Below, in pieces: positions 46,442 through 55,548 of a DNA stretch of 64,000 nt. Under the pieces are notes generated by a model. It did not search any database. It was not told the DNA's origin and saw only the letters and a list, made by a program, of their open reading frames with translations. Origin of the DNA: Natronospirillum operosum (GTDB lineage Bacteria; Pseudomonadota; Gammaproteobacteria; Pseudomonadales; Natronospirillaceae); the NCBI RefSeq assembly GCF_004768465.1, contig NZ_SRMF01000008.1:85747-149746 (forward strand), written 5' to 3'. Every line of letters starts with the position of its first letter. Positions within the stretch are counted from its first letter, which is position 1. Both the position numbers and the translations under genes were made by a program.

Positions 46442-49400
46442 ATGGCTGACTCAGCCGGTACTGACACCAGTACCACCAGCGGCAAATCCGACACCGAGGC
46501 CGGCAGTTTTTCCTTTGTCGACACCGAACACCAGGTATTGCAGTTCTGGGCAGAGGCGGAGGTGTTCCAAAAATCTCTGGCGCAGACTCGCGGTGGCAAG
46601 CCCTATATCTTTTATGACGGCCCGCCGTTCGCCACCGGGTTGCCACACCACGGTCATCTGGTCGGCTCCACCCTCAAGGACGTCATGCCGCGTTACTACA
46701 CCATGCAGGGCTATTACGTGCAGCGCCGCTTTGGCTGGGACTGTCACGGGCTGCCGATCGAGCACGAAATCGACAAGTCACTGGGGATGTCAGCCCAGGA
46801 AGCCGTGGCCAAACTCGGCTTGAAAGGCTACAACGACCAATGCCGCAGCATCGTGCAGCGTTATACCCGAGAGTGGGAAAAGACTATTACCCGCATTGGT
46901 CGCTGGGTCGACTTCCGCAATGACTACAAGACCATGGAACCCTGGTACATGGAGTCCGTGTGGTGGGTCATGAAGCAGCTGTGGGACAAGGAACTGGTAT
47001 ACCAGAGCGTCAAGGTCGTGCCGTACTCGACCGCCCTGGGCACGGTGCTCTCCAACTTTGAAGCGGGCTCCAACTATCAGAACGTGCAGGACCCCTCCGT
47101 CACCGTGCTGTTCAAACTGCGAGACGAGGACGCCTGTATCGCGGCCTGGACCACCACCCCCTGGACCCTGCCCTCCAATCTTGGCCTGTGCGTCAATGCC
47201 GATATCGACTATGTGCGCGTCCATGACAGTGAACGTGATCTGCGCTTCTATGTGGCCCGGGCGCGACTGGGCGAGGTTGGCAAATCACGCAACCTGGTGG
47301 TTGAGGCCGAGGTCAGGGGCAGTGACCTGGTCGGCAAATGGTACGAGCCCCTGTTCCCGTATTTTGCCGCATTGGCGGATGCAGGTGCGTTCCAGGTACT
47401 GGCGGATGACTATGTCACCACCGACAGTGGCACCGGCGTTGTCCATATGGCCCCCGCCTTTGGTGAGGATGACTTCCGGGTCATGAATACCAACGGCATT
47501 GCGGCGCTGGTGTGCCCGCTTGATCAGAACGGTCGCTTTACCGATGAGGTCAGCGATTTCGCCGGGCAGTATGTCAAGGACGCCGACAAGGGCATCATCC
47601 GCCGACTCAGGGACAGTGGCTCGCTGTACAGCCATGAGGTGATCGAGCACAGCTATCCGTTCTGTCCGCGTTCCGACACGCCAATCATCTACCGCACGAT
47701 TCCGTCCTGGTATGTGAAGGTAGAGCAGATCAAGCACCGCATTGCCGAACTCAACCGGCAGATCAACTGGGTGCCGGAGCATATCCGCGAAGGTCGCATG
47801 GGCAACTGGCTTGACAATGCGATTGACTGGAGCGTGTCGCGCAATCGCTACTGGGGCACACCCCTGCCCATCTGGATCAATGACGAAACCGACCGGCGTA
47901 TCTGCATCGGCTCGATTGACGAGCTGGAGCACTACACAGGGGTGCGCGTGGCAGACCTGCACCGGGAGCATGTCGACAACCTGACCTTTCAGTTGGAGGG
48001 TGAGCCGGGCACTTTCCGCCGGGTAGAAGAAGTACTGGATTGCTGGTTCGAGTCCGGCTCGATGCCCTATGCCCAGTTGCATTATCCCTTCGAGAATCAG
48101 GACCTGTTCGAAGCCGGTTTCCCGGCCGAATACATTGCCGAAGGGCTCGACCAGACCCGCGGCTGGTTCTATACCCTGCTGGTGCTGGGCACGGCCCTGT
48201 TTGACCAGCCGGCGTTCCGGAATGTCATCGTCAATGGCATCGTGATGGCCGAAGACGGCAAGAAGATGTCCAAGCGGCTGCAGAACTACACGCCGCCTGA
48301 CTTGCTGATGGAAGAGTATGGCGCCGACGCGTTGCGCCTGTACCTGATCAATTCCGGTCTGGTCAAAGGCGAGGAACAGCGTTTTACCGATGCCGGCGTC
48401 AAAGACATGGTCAGGCGGGTTCTGCTGCCCTGGTACAACGCCTTCCGCTTTCTGAGCACCTACGCGGACATTGATGGCTGGCAGTCCAGCAACGAGGTCA
48501 CTGTTTCAGACAATATTACCGATCAGTGGATCCTGTCTCGACTGCAGAGCCTGAAAGCCAGTATCGCCCGTGAGATGGCGGCCTACCGGCTGTACAATGT
48601 CGTACCCGCGCTGTTCGAGTTCATTGAGGACCTGACCAACTGGTACATCCGCCTGAACCGGTCGCGTTTCTGGGCGGCAGGCATGTCCCCCGACAAAGTG
48701 GCAGCTTTTGAAACCCTGTACCGTACCCTGCACGAACTCAATATCAGCATGGCGCCTTTCGCCCCGTTTCTGTCCGAACATGTGTTCCAGCAGCTCAGGG
48801 CCTGTGCTGCCGGTGCTGTACCCGAGTCCGTGCACCTGTGCCGCTACCCGGAGGCGGAGGAAGACCTGATCCGGACCAGGCTGGAAGCCGCCGTGGCGCG
48901 CATGCAGAACATCATTCTGCTGGGTCGTCAGAAGCGCAACCAGGTGAAGATCAAGACCAAGGTGCCGCTGCCACGCCTGACGATCATTCATCAGGATCAG
49001 GCCATGCTGGATGAGATTGCGCGGCTGGAGGATTACATCAAGGCTGAACTCAATGTGAAGCAGGTGGACTACACGACTGCAGAAGCCGACTACATTGCGT
49101 TCCATGCCAAACCCAACTCGGCAGTACTGGGCAAACGTCTGGGCAAGGCTTTCAAGAAGTTCAAGCCGCTGATCGAGAACCTGAAGGCCGAGCAGCTCCA
49201 GCAACTGAGAGACGGTGGCGAGCTGCTGCTGGAAGACGAACGGTTCAGCAATGATGACATTCTGCTATTCCGCGAAGCCAAAGCGGGCACCGAAGCGCTG
49301 TCCAATCGCTTTATCTCGATCGATATGGACTGCACGCTGAACGAAGCCCTGATTGCCGAAGGCCTGGCACGGGAAGTTGTCAATCGGATCCAGAAAACGC

Positions 49401-49618
49401 GCAAGGAGTTGGGGCTGAACCTGACGGACCGCATTGCGGTTGCCTACCGGGCCGATGCCGAGCTGGCTGCTGCCATTGCCGAGCACCGGGACCATATCGC
49501 CCGTGAAACCTTTTGCAGTGCGTTGCAGGCAATCGATGCAGAGGCCGACCAGGGTGCCGAACACACCTTTGAGATCGACAATTTGCACCTTGGCATGACC
49601 ATTACGAACGTACCCTGA
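46442..49618 (+). CDS. ileS: Isoleucyl-tRNA synthetase, type 2 (eukaryote-like)
   Basis: A 1058-residue class I synthetase. The HIGH site reads DGPPFATGLPHHGH (HHGH at residues 69-72), the pattern of eukaryotic and type 2 bacterial IleRS; type 1 enzymes have a GPPYANGxIHIGH-like form. KMSKR is at 608-612, and the editing domain lies between (WTTTPWTLPSNLGLC). The C-terminal part has no Cys-pair zinc finger, unlike type 1. Type 2 enzymes are known for resistance to pseudomonic acid (mupirocin) and often spread by transfer. The usual gammaproteobacterial neighbours ribF and lspA are absent. AGGAGA precedes the ATG. The gene lies between two direct repeats and behind an Ile-responsive-looking attenuator. 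Confidence 0.95.
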   Translation: MADSAGTDTSTTSGKSDTEAGSFSFVDTEHQVLQFWAEAEVFQKSLAQTRGGKPYIFYDGPPFATGLPHHGHLVGSTLKDVMPRYYTMQGYYVQRRFGWDCHGLPIEHEIDKSLGMSAQEAVAKLGLKGYNDQCRSIVQRYTREWEKTITRIGRWVDFRNDYKTMEPWYMESVWWVMKQLWDKELVYQSVKVVPYSTALGTVLSNFEAGSNYQNVQDPSVTVLFKLRDEDACIAAWTTTPWTLPSNLGLCVNADIDYVRVHDSERDLRFYVARARLGEVGKSRNLVVEAEVRGSDLVGKWYEPLFPYFAALADAGAFQVLADDYVTTDSGTGVVHMAPAFGEDDFRVMNTNGIAALVCPLDQNGRFTDEVSDFAGQYVKDADKGIIRRLRDSGSLYSHEVIEHSYPFCPRSDTPIIYRTIPSWYVKVEQIKHRIAELNRQINWVPEHIREGRMGNWLDNAIDWSVSRNRYWGTPLPIWINDETDRRICIGSIDELEHYTGVRVADLHREHVDNLTFQLEGEPGTFRRVEEVLDCWFESGSMPYAQLHYPFENQDLFEAGFPAEYIAEGLDQTRGWFYTLLVLGTALFDQPAFRNVIVNGIVMAEDGKKMSKRLQNYTPPDLLMEEYGADALRLYLINSGLVKGEEQRFTDAGVKDMVRRVLLPWYNAFRFLSTYADIDGWQSSNEVTVSDNITDQWILSRLQSLKASIAREMAAYRLYNVVPALFEFIEDLTNWYIRLNRSRFWAAGMSPDKVAAFETLYRTLHELNISMAPFAPFLSEHVFQQLRACAAGAVPESVHLCRYPEAEEDLIRTRLEAAVARMQNIILLGRQKRNQVKIKTKVPLPRLTIIHQDQAMLDEIARLEDYIKAELNVKQVDYTTAEADYIAFHAKPNSAVLGKRLGKAFKKFKPLIENLKAEQLQQLRDGGELLLEDERFSNDDILLFREAKAGTEALSNRFISIDMDCTLNEALIAEGLAREVVNRIQKTRKELGLNLTDRIAVAYRADAELAAAIAEHRDHIARETFCSALQAIDAEADQGAEHTFEIDNLHLGMTITNVP

Positions 49619-49621
49619 TGT

Positions 49622-49796
49622 GCCGCCGTGTTGGGTACCGATAATATAGGTTGGCACAATACGATCCTGCCGCCGGGAGTGGGTAGCGGGTGAACAGACC
49701 GTCTGCGTGCATGGATGCACGCAGACGAGCTGTCAGGGACGACGTTTTTTGCGTGTCTGATCACCCGCTACCCCGACCACGGCGGGATGGCTATGA
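49622..49796 (+). repeat. Palindromic repeat element, copy 2 (downstream of ileS)
   Basis: It starts 3 bases after the ileS stop and is closely similar to copy 1 over its whole length. The left terminal repeat is slightly shorter and mismatched here. The central hairpin is a perfect 12-bp stem (arms CGTCTGCGTGCA and TGCACGCAGACG, 49700-49727), differing in sequence from copy 1. A T6 run (49745-49750) follows the hairpin, so it might also help end ileS transcription. Confidence 0.85.
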
Positions 49797-49875
49797 TTGT
49801 TGGAATCCCTGGATACGGTAGTCAGAACCAGTCTGCGTTAACATAGAGGCAGGCTCAGAGCATCCGGAGTTGAAT

Positions 49876-50304
49876 ATGACTTTCTGGCAGACCGAAATCC
49901 GCCTGCGCCCTCGGTCGCGAGGCTTTCACCTGATCACTGACGAGATCGAGTCGGCGCTGGCGCAGGCCCCGGCGGTGGAAGTGGGGCTGGTGCATCTGCT
50001 GCTCAAGCACACCTCGGCCAGCCTGACCGTCAATGAAAACGCCGACCCGTCAGTGCGCAGTGATTTCGAGACCTTTATCAACCGGCTGGCGCCGGATGTG
50101 CATCCCGGCGAGGGCTATGAGCATACCTATGAAGGCCCGGATGATCTGCCGGCGCATTTCAAATCCAGCTTGCTGGGGTGTCAGCTCACCCTGCCGATCA
50201 CCGGCGGGCGGCTCAACCTCGGTACCTGGCAGGGGGTGTATCTGGGCGAGCATCGCAACCGCGCCGGCAGTCGGTCACTGGTGCTGACGCTGCAGGGCGA
50301 ATGA
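49876..50304 (+). CDS. YjbQ family protein (UPF0047)
   Basis: A 142-residue protein. It has the conserved IRLRPRSRGFHLITDEIES start, VGLVHLLLKHTSASLTVNENADP, a central GEGYEHTYEGPDDLPAHFKSSL, and GGRLNLGTWQGVYLGEHR. These are hallmarks of UPF0047/YjbQ, with several conserved His residues suggesting a metal site; some members are annotated as secondary thiamine-phosphate synthases. CGGAG lies 7 bases before the ATG at 49876; a TTG two codons earlier is less likely. It overlaps the opposing gph gene by 30 bases at the 3' ends. Confidence 0.92.
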   Translation: MTFWQTEIRLRPRSRGFHLITDEIESALAQAPAVEVGLVHLLLKHTSASLTVNENADPSVRSDFETFINRLAPDVHPGEGYEHTYEGPDDLPAHFKSSLLGCQLTLPITGGRLNLGTWQGVYLGEHRNRAGSRSLVLTLQGE

Positions 50305-50937
50305 CACGACTGCCGTGAAGTCGTCGGCCAGGAGATCGGGCCGGAAGCGCGTCAGATCCTCGCCCTGATGATAGCCATAGGTCACGGCCACCCGGGGCAT
50401 GTTCAATTCCTGGGCTGGCGCCAGGTCATTCACCGAGTCACCGACCATCATGGCCTCCTCGATCGATACTTCAAGACGTTCACAGGCCAGCGTCAGGCTC
50501 TCCGGGTGGGGTTTGGGCTTGTGTATCTGATCACCGCAGATGACGGTGGCAAAGCAATCGGCAATATCCAGATGATGCAGAATCGGCAATGTAAAGGGCC
50601 AGGGTTTGTTGGTCAGGCAGGCCAGGTGCAGCCCGGCCGCGCGCAGTCGGGTCAGGCCTTCGGTCACGCCGGGATAGAGCTGGCCGTTGAACACCGTCCT
50701 GGCATAGGCCTGCTCGAACTCGGTCAGAGCTGCCGACAGCTCCTCTGTGGCGCTGTTCTCCCCAAGTGCACGCTGCATCAGTACCCGAGGGCCATTGCCC
50801 ACCCAGCGGCGAACCTCGTCCACCGTGCAGGTGCGACCCTGGCGCGCCTGCAGCACCTGATCAACGGCCTGATGCAGGCCGGGTACACTGTCGACCAAGG
50901 TGCCGTCGAGATCGAACAGGACTGCTTTCAGCCTCAT
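50275..50937 (-). CDS. gph: Phosphoglycolate phosphatase (HAD family)
   Basis: A 220-residue HAD hydrolase. Motif I is FDLDGTLVDS (residues 8-17), motif II LTNKPW, motif III KPKPHPESL, and motif IV MVGDSVNDLAPAQELNM. The cap domain is C1-type, and the pattern fits Gph, which detoxifies 2-phosphoglycolate arising from DNA repair. The upstream open frame to 51267 lacks family similarity; the ATG at 50937 matches the family start. Other HAD phosphatases are possible. Confidence 0.88.
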   Translation of the reverse strand: MRLKAVLFDLDGTLVDSVPGLHQAVDQVLQARQGRTCTVDEVRRWVGNGPRVLMQRALGENSATEELSAALTEFEQAYARTVFNGQLYPGVTEGLTRLRAAGLHLACLTNKPWPFTLPILHHLDIADCFATVICGDQIHKPKPHPESLTLACERLEVSIEEAMMVGDSVNDLAPAQELNMPRVAVTYGYHQGEDLTRFRPDLLADDFTAVVSFALQRQHQ

Positions 50938-51005
50938 GGATGGCGACTCCTCACATTGTCTGAATGGTCTGCAGGATAGAGCAAATTCGCTTTTCCGGGT
51001 ATGGC

Positions 51006-51677
51006 TCAGGCATTGGCCATGCGCCGCGACAGATGCAGCAACCAGCGTCGGGTGACCCAGCCCGCCGCCAGCAGATAGGGAATACCGCCCAGCACCCACA
51101 TGATCAGGCCTGCTAACTGCTGGTCCTGCAGGTCGCGGGCATCGGCATAAAAGGGTTCCCGGCCAAAGGTCATGATGGCGCCCAGAAAGCCGGTATGCAT
51201 CAGCGTCAGCAGCAGTGCCAGCAGCGCAAAGGGCGAGCGCCGGGCGCTGGTTGACAGTACGGCCCACCAGAACAGCACGGCGGTGAGCAGAAAACTCAGG
51301 TGCTCGGCCGCATGCCAGCCGGCGTGATCCAGTGCCAGGTCATAGACGGCCGGCAGGTGCCAGAGCCAGATGGCGCCCCCATGCAGATAGGCCATCCACA
51401 GCGGATGCCGGGCCAGGCGTGCCAGCCCGCCGATCAGTGGCTGGCCCAGAGCGCCGCTACCGCGCACCAGTTGGGCCTGCGGTCGCAGCAGAATCCACAG
51501 CGGTGCGATCAGCCCCATCAGCAGCATGTGCTGCACCATGTGGGGGCCGGTGCCGGTATGCGCCCACTGATCCAGCGGGCCGATCAGGGTCAGCAGGCCG
51601 CCGTACAGGGCCACAAACCAGACACTCCAGACCGTGAGGCCGAGTGCCAGTTGCATGGGGTGCTGCGGATTCAGCAT
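51006..51677 (-). CDS. Caa3-type CtaG cytochrome oxidase assembly protein
   Basis: A 223-residue membrane protein with about six helices. It shows the Caa3_CtaG pattern: GPHMVQHMLLMGLIAPLWIL, HPLWMAYLHGGAIWLWHLPA, HAAEHLSFLLTAVLFWWAVL, and a C-terminal DQQLAGLIMWVLGGIPYLLA. It is unrelated to Cox11. It starts 2 bases before the end of the oxidase subunit gene in the same operon and helps mature that oxidase. Confidence 0.88.
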   Translation of the reverse strand: MLNPQHPMQLALGLTVWSVWFVALYGGLLTLIGPLDQWAHTGTGPHMVQHMLLMGLIAPLWILLRPQAQLVRGSGALGQPLIGGLARLARHPLWMAYLHGGAIWLWHLPAVYDLALDHAGWHAAEHLSFLLTAVLFWWAVLSTSARRSPFALLALLLTLMHTGFLGAIMTFGREPFYADARDLQDQQLAGLIMWVLGGIPYLLAAGWVTRRWLLHLSRRMANA

Positions 51678-51679
51678 GA

Positions 51680-54235
51680 TCAGCCCCCTCCCCAGGCCAT
51701 GGGCAGCCCGATAAAGGCGGCCAGACTCAGCCAGAAAACACCACAGGTATAAACCCAGAAGGGCTGCAGTACCCGGGTTTCATAGGGCAGATGGGCGGAC
51801 ACATAACCCAGCCTGACGCGCAGCGCCTGCAGCCCGGTCAGCACCGTGGCCAGGCCACAGTGCCAGAACAGATAGATCAGCATGACCATCAGCACGGCGT
51901 CATGGGCCTGCTCGGTGGCCGCCAGCGGGGCGCTGACCATTACCCAGAGCACCGCGCCGGTGGCAATGGCGCCGAGTACGGTCAGACTACCCAGAGCCGC
52001 GGCCAGATGGCGATCTTCCCCGCCCTGCAGGTGGCGTACCCGGTCGCGGTAGAGCAGCGTCAGTACGGTGACCAGGATTGCGGTCGCCAGCAGAGGCAGG
52101 GTGGCCAGCGGGCTGTCGGCCGGGGCCGACCACTGTGGTGAGGCCGTCCACAGATAGAACCAGCCGAACAGCAACGAGGCGTATAGCGTGCCGTTGGCCA
52201 ACAGGGTGATGATCATGCCCCAGCGCCCGGGGCCATCCAGGGTTCTGGATTCCAGCGGTGGGCTCTGGTCATCGTCTTTGCCGGCAAGTTCTGCGTCTGT
52301 CAAAGGCGCGGCTAGAGGGTGGCCACCGTTCAGCCAGCTCCAGCGGAGCAGGAACACGGCCGCCACCAGACAGCCCGCGAGCGCCAGCGGGTAGATGCGG
52401 ATCAGCAGCCCGATGCAGACCACGGCCAGCGCCGCCGCCGACAGCATCGGCAGCCAGGTGTTGCCGGGCAGGTGACAGCGCTCGGCCACCCGGGCGGTGA
52501 TCGCATCCGTGCCCAGAGTGTCGCGCTGGTCCTGCTGAACCTCACCCAGATGACCCTCGCCGGCTGCCATCTGCTGCGCCACGTCCGACTGATCCCACAA
52601 GGGGTGCCGACTGGTCACCGTGGGCTGGCTGGCAAAATTGTACGGTGCCGGCGGTGTGGCGGTTGCCCATTCCAGAGTGTCGGCTTGCCAGGGGTTGGCC
52701 GGTGCCCGGCGCCCGAGGCGTGCATGCAACAGCAAATCCAGCACGATCATGGCCACCCCGGCCGCCATGATAAAGCCGCCGACGGAGGACAGCAGGTTCA
52801 GCCAGTCCCAGCCCAGGCCGGCCTCGTAGGTGTAGACCCGGCGCGGCATGCCGAGCAGACCGGTCAGATGCATCAGCAGGAAGGTGGCATTGAAGCCGAT
52901 AAAGGTCAGCCAGAAGCCCCACTTGCCCAGGCGTTCGGACGGCAGGCGACCGGTCACATGCGGCAGCCAGTAGTAGAGGCCGGCGATGAGCGGGAAGAAC
53001 ATGCCACCGACCAGCACATAGTGCATGTGGGCCACCACAAAGTGGGTGTCGTGCACCTGCCAGTTGAAGGGCACCAGCGCCAGCATGACGCCGGTCAGGC
53101 CCCCGCAGACAAAGATCACCAGAAAGCCGAAGATCCACAGCATGGGCAGTGTGAAGCGAACCCGCCCCGTCCACAGTGTGGCCAGCCAGGCAAATACCTG
53201 AATCGCCGTCGGCACCGCCACCAGCATGCTGGCCACCGAGAAAAAGGCCTGTGCCAGCTGCGGAATACCGACGGTGAACATGTGATGCACCCAGAGGCCG
53301 AAGCTGATAAAGCCGGTCACGATGATGGACAGCACCACCCAGCGATAGCCCACCAGGGGTCGCCCGGAGAACACCGGGATCAGTGTCGATACGATGCCGG
53401 CGGCGGGCAGGAAGATGATGTACACCTCGGGATGACCGAACAGCCAGAACAGATGCTGCCACAGCAGCGGGTCACCGCCGCCGCCGGGGTCGAAAAACGG
53501 CATGCCGGTGGCCCGTTCCAGCTCCAGCAGGATGCTGGCCAGAATCAGCGGCGGAAAGCCGAACACGATCATCAGCGCCATGGCCAGGATGTACCAGCAG
53601 AAGATCGGCATGCGGCGCAGCGTCATGCCAGGGGCCCGGGTGCGCAGAATGGAGACGGTCAGCTCGATACCGGCCGCCATGGCCGAGATTTCAACAAAGG
53701 TGATGCCGAGCAGCCAGAAATCGGAACCCGGGCCGGGGGAAAACTCGGCGCTGCTCAGTGGCGTGTACATGAACCAGCCGGAATCCGGAGCCACGCCCAG
53801 AAACAGGCTCGACAGGATGATGATGCCGCCAAACAGATAGCAGTAGTAGCCCAGCGCCGTGATGCGCGGGAACACCAGATCCCGGGCACCAATCATCTTG
53901 GGGATCAGATAGATGGCCAGGCCTTCCAGTACCGGAATGGCAAACAGGAACATCATGATGGTGCCGTGCATGGTGAACACCTGGTTGTACACATCGGCAG
54001 TCAGGATGTTCTGTTCCGGCAACGCCAGCTGGGTGCGGGCCAGCATGGCCAGCACGCCACCGATCAGGAAGAAGATCAGGCCGGTGATCATGAAGCGCAG
54101 GCCAAGCGTGGTGTGGTTCACCGCCGCCAGTGACCCCAGTCCGGGCCAGTTGGCCCAGACGCGGCTGAAGGTCTGATGCAGACTGCGGGTCTGCTCCGTG
54201 GCCTCGTGGGGTTGTACGGGTGTCGTTTCAGTCAT
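51680..54235 (-). CDS. Cytochrome c oxidase subunit I-III fusion
   Basis: An 851-residue protein. Residues 20-560 are subunit I, with heme and CuB ligands in TMHGTIMMFLFAIPV, LFGHPEVYIIFLPAAG (His-Tyr cross-link motif), SFGLWVHHMFTVG and DTHFVVAHMHYVLVGG. Residues 640-851 are subunit III-like (ANGTLYASLLFGWFYLW; HDAVLMVMLIYLFWHCGL). I-III fusions are known in caa3/ba3-like oxidases. The start at 54235 overlaps coxB by 8 bases and follows GGGAGAGACGG. This oxidase is separate from the aa3-type assembly genes at the window start. Confidence 0.93.
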   Translation of the reverse strand: MTETTPVQPHEATEQTRSLHQTFSRVWANWPGLGSLAAVNHTTLGLRFMITGLIFFLIGGVLAMLARTQLALPEQNILTADVYNQVFTMHGTIMMFLFAIPVLEGLAIYLIPKMIGARDLVFPRITALGYYCYLFGGIIILSSLFLGVAPDSGWFMYTPLSSAEFSPGPGSDFWLLGITFVEISAMAAGIELTVSILRTRAPGMTLRRMPIFCWYILAMALMIVFGFPPLILASILLELERATGMPFFDPGGGGDPLLWQHLFWLFGHPEVYIIFLPAAGIVSTLIPVFSGRPLVGYRWVVLSIIVTGFISFGLWVHHMFTVGIPQLAQAFFSVASMLVAVPTAIQVFAWLATLWTGRVRFTLPMLWIFGFLVIFVCGGLTGVMLALVPFNWQVHDTHFVVAHMHYVLVGGMFFPLIAGLYYWLPHVTGRLPSERLGKWGFWLTFIGFNATFLLMHLTGLLGMPRRVYTYEAGLGWDWLNLLSSVGGFIMAAGVAMIVLDLLLHARLGRRAPANPWQADTLEWATATPPAPYNFASQPTVTSRHPLWDQSDVAQQMAAGEGHLGEVQQDQRDTLGTDAITARVAERCHLPGNTWLPMLSAAALAVVCIGLLIRIYPLALAGCLVAAVFLLRWSWLNGGHPLAAPLTDAELAGKDDDQSPPLESRTLDGPGRWGMIITLLANGTLYASLLFGWFYLWTASPQWSAPADSPLATLPLLATAILVTVLTLLYRDRVRHLQGGEDRHLAAALGSLTVLGAIATGAVLWVMVSAPLAATEQAHDAVLMVMLIYLFWHCGLATVLTGLQALRVRLGYVSAHLPYETRVLQPFWVYTCGVFWLSLAAFIGLPMAWGGG

Positions 54236-54956
54236 CCGTCTCTCCCTCGTCCTGTTGCGCTGCCTGCTCCGAGAGCCAGGTGGCATAGTCGTCCGGGCTC
54301 AGGGCCTCGGCAGTGAACTGCATGTGGGCGTGCCCTACGCCACAGAACTCTGCGCAGACACCGTGATAGGTGCCCGGCTCATCCGCCACCAGGCGCAGGG
54401 TATTGGTATGGCCGGGAATCAGGTCGGTCTTGCCGGCCAGTCTGGGCACCCAGAAGGAATGGATCACATCCTCGCTGCGCAGAATGATGTCGACCGCAGT
54501 TTCGCTCGGGATGACCACTTCATTTTGCAGTTCGATACCCTGCTCCGGGTATTCGACGCGCCAGCCCCACTGATAGCCGGTGACCTCGATTTCCACTCGG
54601 TCTTCAGCGGGCAGCGGCAGCATGCTGTGGCCCATGGGGATGCCGAAGGCCAGCAATACCGTGATGCTGCCCAGCGGCAGCGCCAGCCCGCCGCCCCAGA
54701 TCCAGCGGTTCTGCTGGCGCTGGGCGTCGGCGTCGCTGACTTCACCCGGGTCACGGCGCAGGGCAATGATCCACAATGCAGTGACGGCGATCAGCACCAG
54801 GGTGGCAAACAGGAACATGCCCCACCACAGCAGCGCGGCCGAGTGGGCTGCTGGCCCGGCGGGCTGCAATGTCGACAGGGGGCCGTCAAACCATCCTGCA
54901 CAGCCGCCGAGCAGCATCAGGATGCCAAGGCTGATCATGGCTGCTAACCTTGTCAT
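54228..54956 (-). CDS. coxB: Cytochrome c oxidase subunit II, lipoprotein form
   Basis: A 242-residue protein. A lipoprotein-type signal (ISLGILMLLGGC) is followed by two helices, then a cupredoxin domain with the CuA site. The site includes SEDVIHSFWVPRLAGKTDLIPG and CAEFCGVGHAHMQF, so both Cys, the Glu, both His and the Met are present. There is no fused cytochrome c domain. GAAGAGGA precedes the ATG at 54956. It is first in the oxidase operon and divergent from a DUF2231 gene. Confidence 0.93.
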   Translation of the reverse strand: MTRLAAMISLGILMLLGGCAGWFDGPLSTLQPAGPAAHSAALLWWGMFLFATLVLIAVTALWIIALRRDPGEVSDADAQRQQNRWIWGGGLALPLGSITVLLAFGIPMGHSMLPLPAEDRVEIEVTGYQWGWRVEYPEQGIELQNEVVIPSETAVDIILRSEDVIHSFWVPRLAGKTDLIPGHTNTLRLVADEPGTYHGVCAEFCGVGHAHMQFTAEALSPDDYATWLSEQAAQQDEGETDD

Positions 54957-55000
54957 CAGGAAATCCTCTTCATTGACAGATTGTCCGGGAGTTCGCATCC

Positions 55001-55531
55001 ATGGCCACCCATCCTCAACCCGGTGATCAGGACCGGGCCATCAAGTTCGTGACCAACCCGGTGACCAGTCGCATGGCGATCAAGGGCCATCCGCTGCATC
55101 CGATCCTGATTCACTTTCCGGTGGCCGCGCTGCTGGGGCTGGTGGCCACCGATCTGGCCTGGCTGTGGACCGGCGACAGCTTCTGGGCCCGCGCCGGGCT
55201 CTGGCTGGCCGGTGTCGGTGCACTCGGCGGCTGGGTATCTGGTTTTGCGGGTCTGGTGGACCTGTCCACGGTAGCCCGCGTGCGGCGACTGGTTACCGCC
55301 TGGTGTCACGCCATCATGGCCGTCATGCTGCTGTCGCTGGCGTCGCTGAACTGGCTGCTGCGCCTTGGTGATCCCGCAGGGGTCATCTGGCCCTGGGGCC
55401 TGTACCTGTCGCTGCTGACCGGTGGGCTGATTGCGATCACCGGGTTTCTCGGCGGCAAGATGGTGTATGAATTTGCCGTCGGGGTGGATACCCGGCAGGC
55501 CGCTGACAAGCACCACCAGATCAACACCTGA
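55001..55531 (+). CDS. DUF2231 membrane protein
   Basis: A 176-residue protein with four helices. The signature KGHPLHPILIHFPVAALLGL (near residue 28) is that of DUF2231, with conserved His residues that could bind heme or metal. Family members often occur near oxidase or copper genes, as here. It is divergent from coxB, 44 bases between starts. No biochemical function is established. Confidence 0.88.
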   Translation: MATHPQPGDQDRAIKFVTNPVTSRMAIKGHPLHPILIHFPVAALLGLVATDLAWLWTGDSFWARAGLWLAGVGALGGWVSGFAGLVDLSTVARVRRLVTAWCHAIMAVMLLSLASLNWLLRLGDPAGVIWPWGLYLSLLTGGLIAITGFLGGKMVYEFAVGVDTRQAADKHHQINT

Positions 55532-55548
55532 TCGTCTGCAGGGAGGTG

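Noticed and set aside
46111..46449. A 112-codon plus-strand open frame spanning the ileS leader
   Set aside because: It runs through a repeat, the terminator and the ileS start, and has no family similarity. The short Ile-rich leader in another frame explains the region better.
46015..49796. Composite transposon carrying ileS
   Set aside because: The flanking repeats contain no transposase and no target site duplication was found, so only a repeat-flanked gene is claimed.
52319..54133. A 604-codon open frame on the plus strand opposite the oxidase I-III gene
   Set aside because: It mirrors a well supported gene on the other strand, has a Gln/His/Gly-rich composition typical of antisense frames in GC-rich DNA, and shows no domain.
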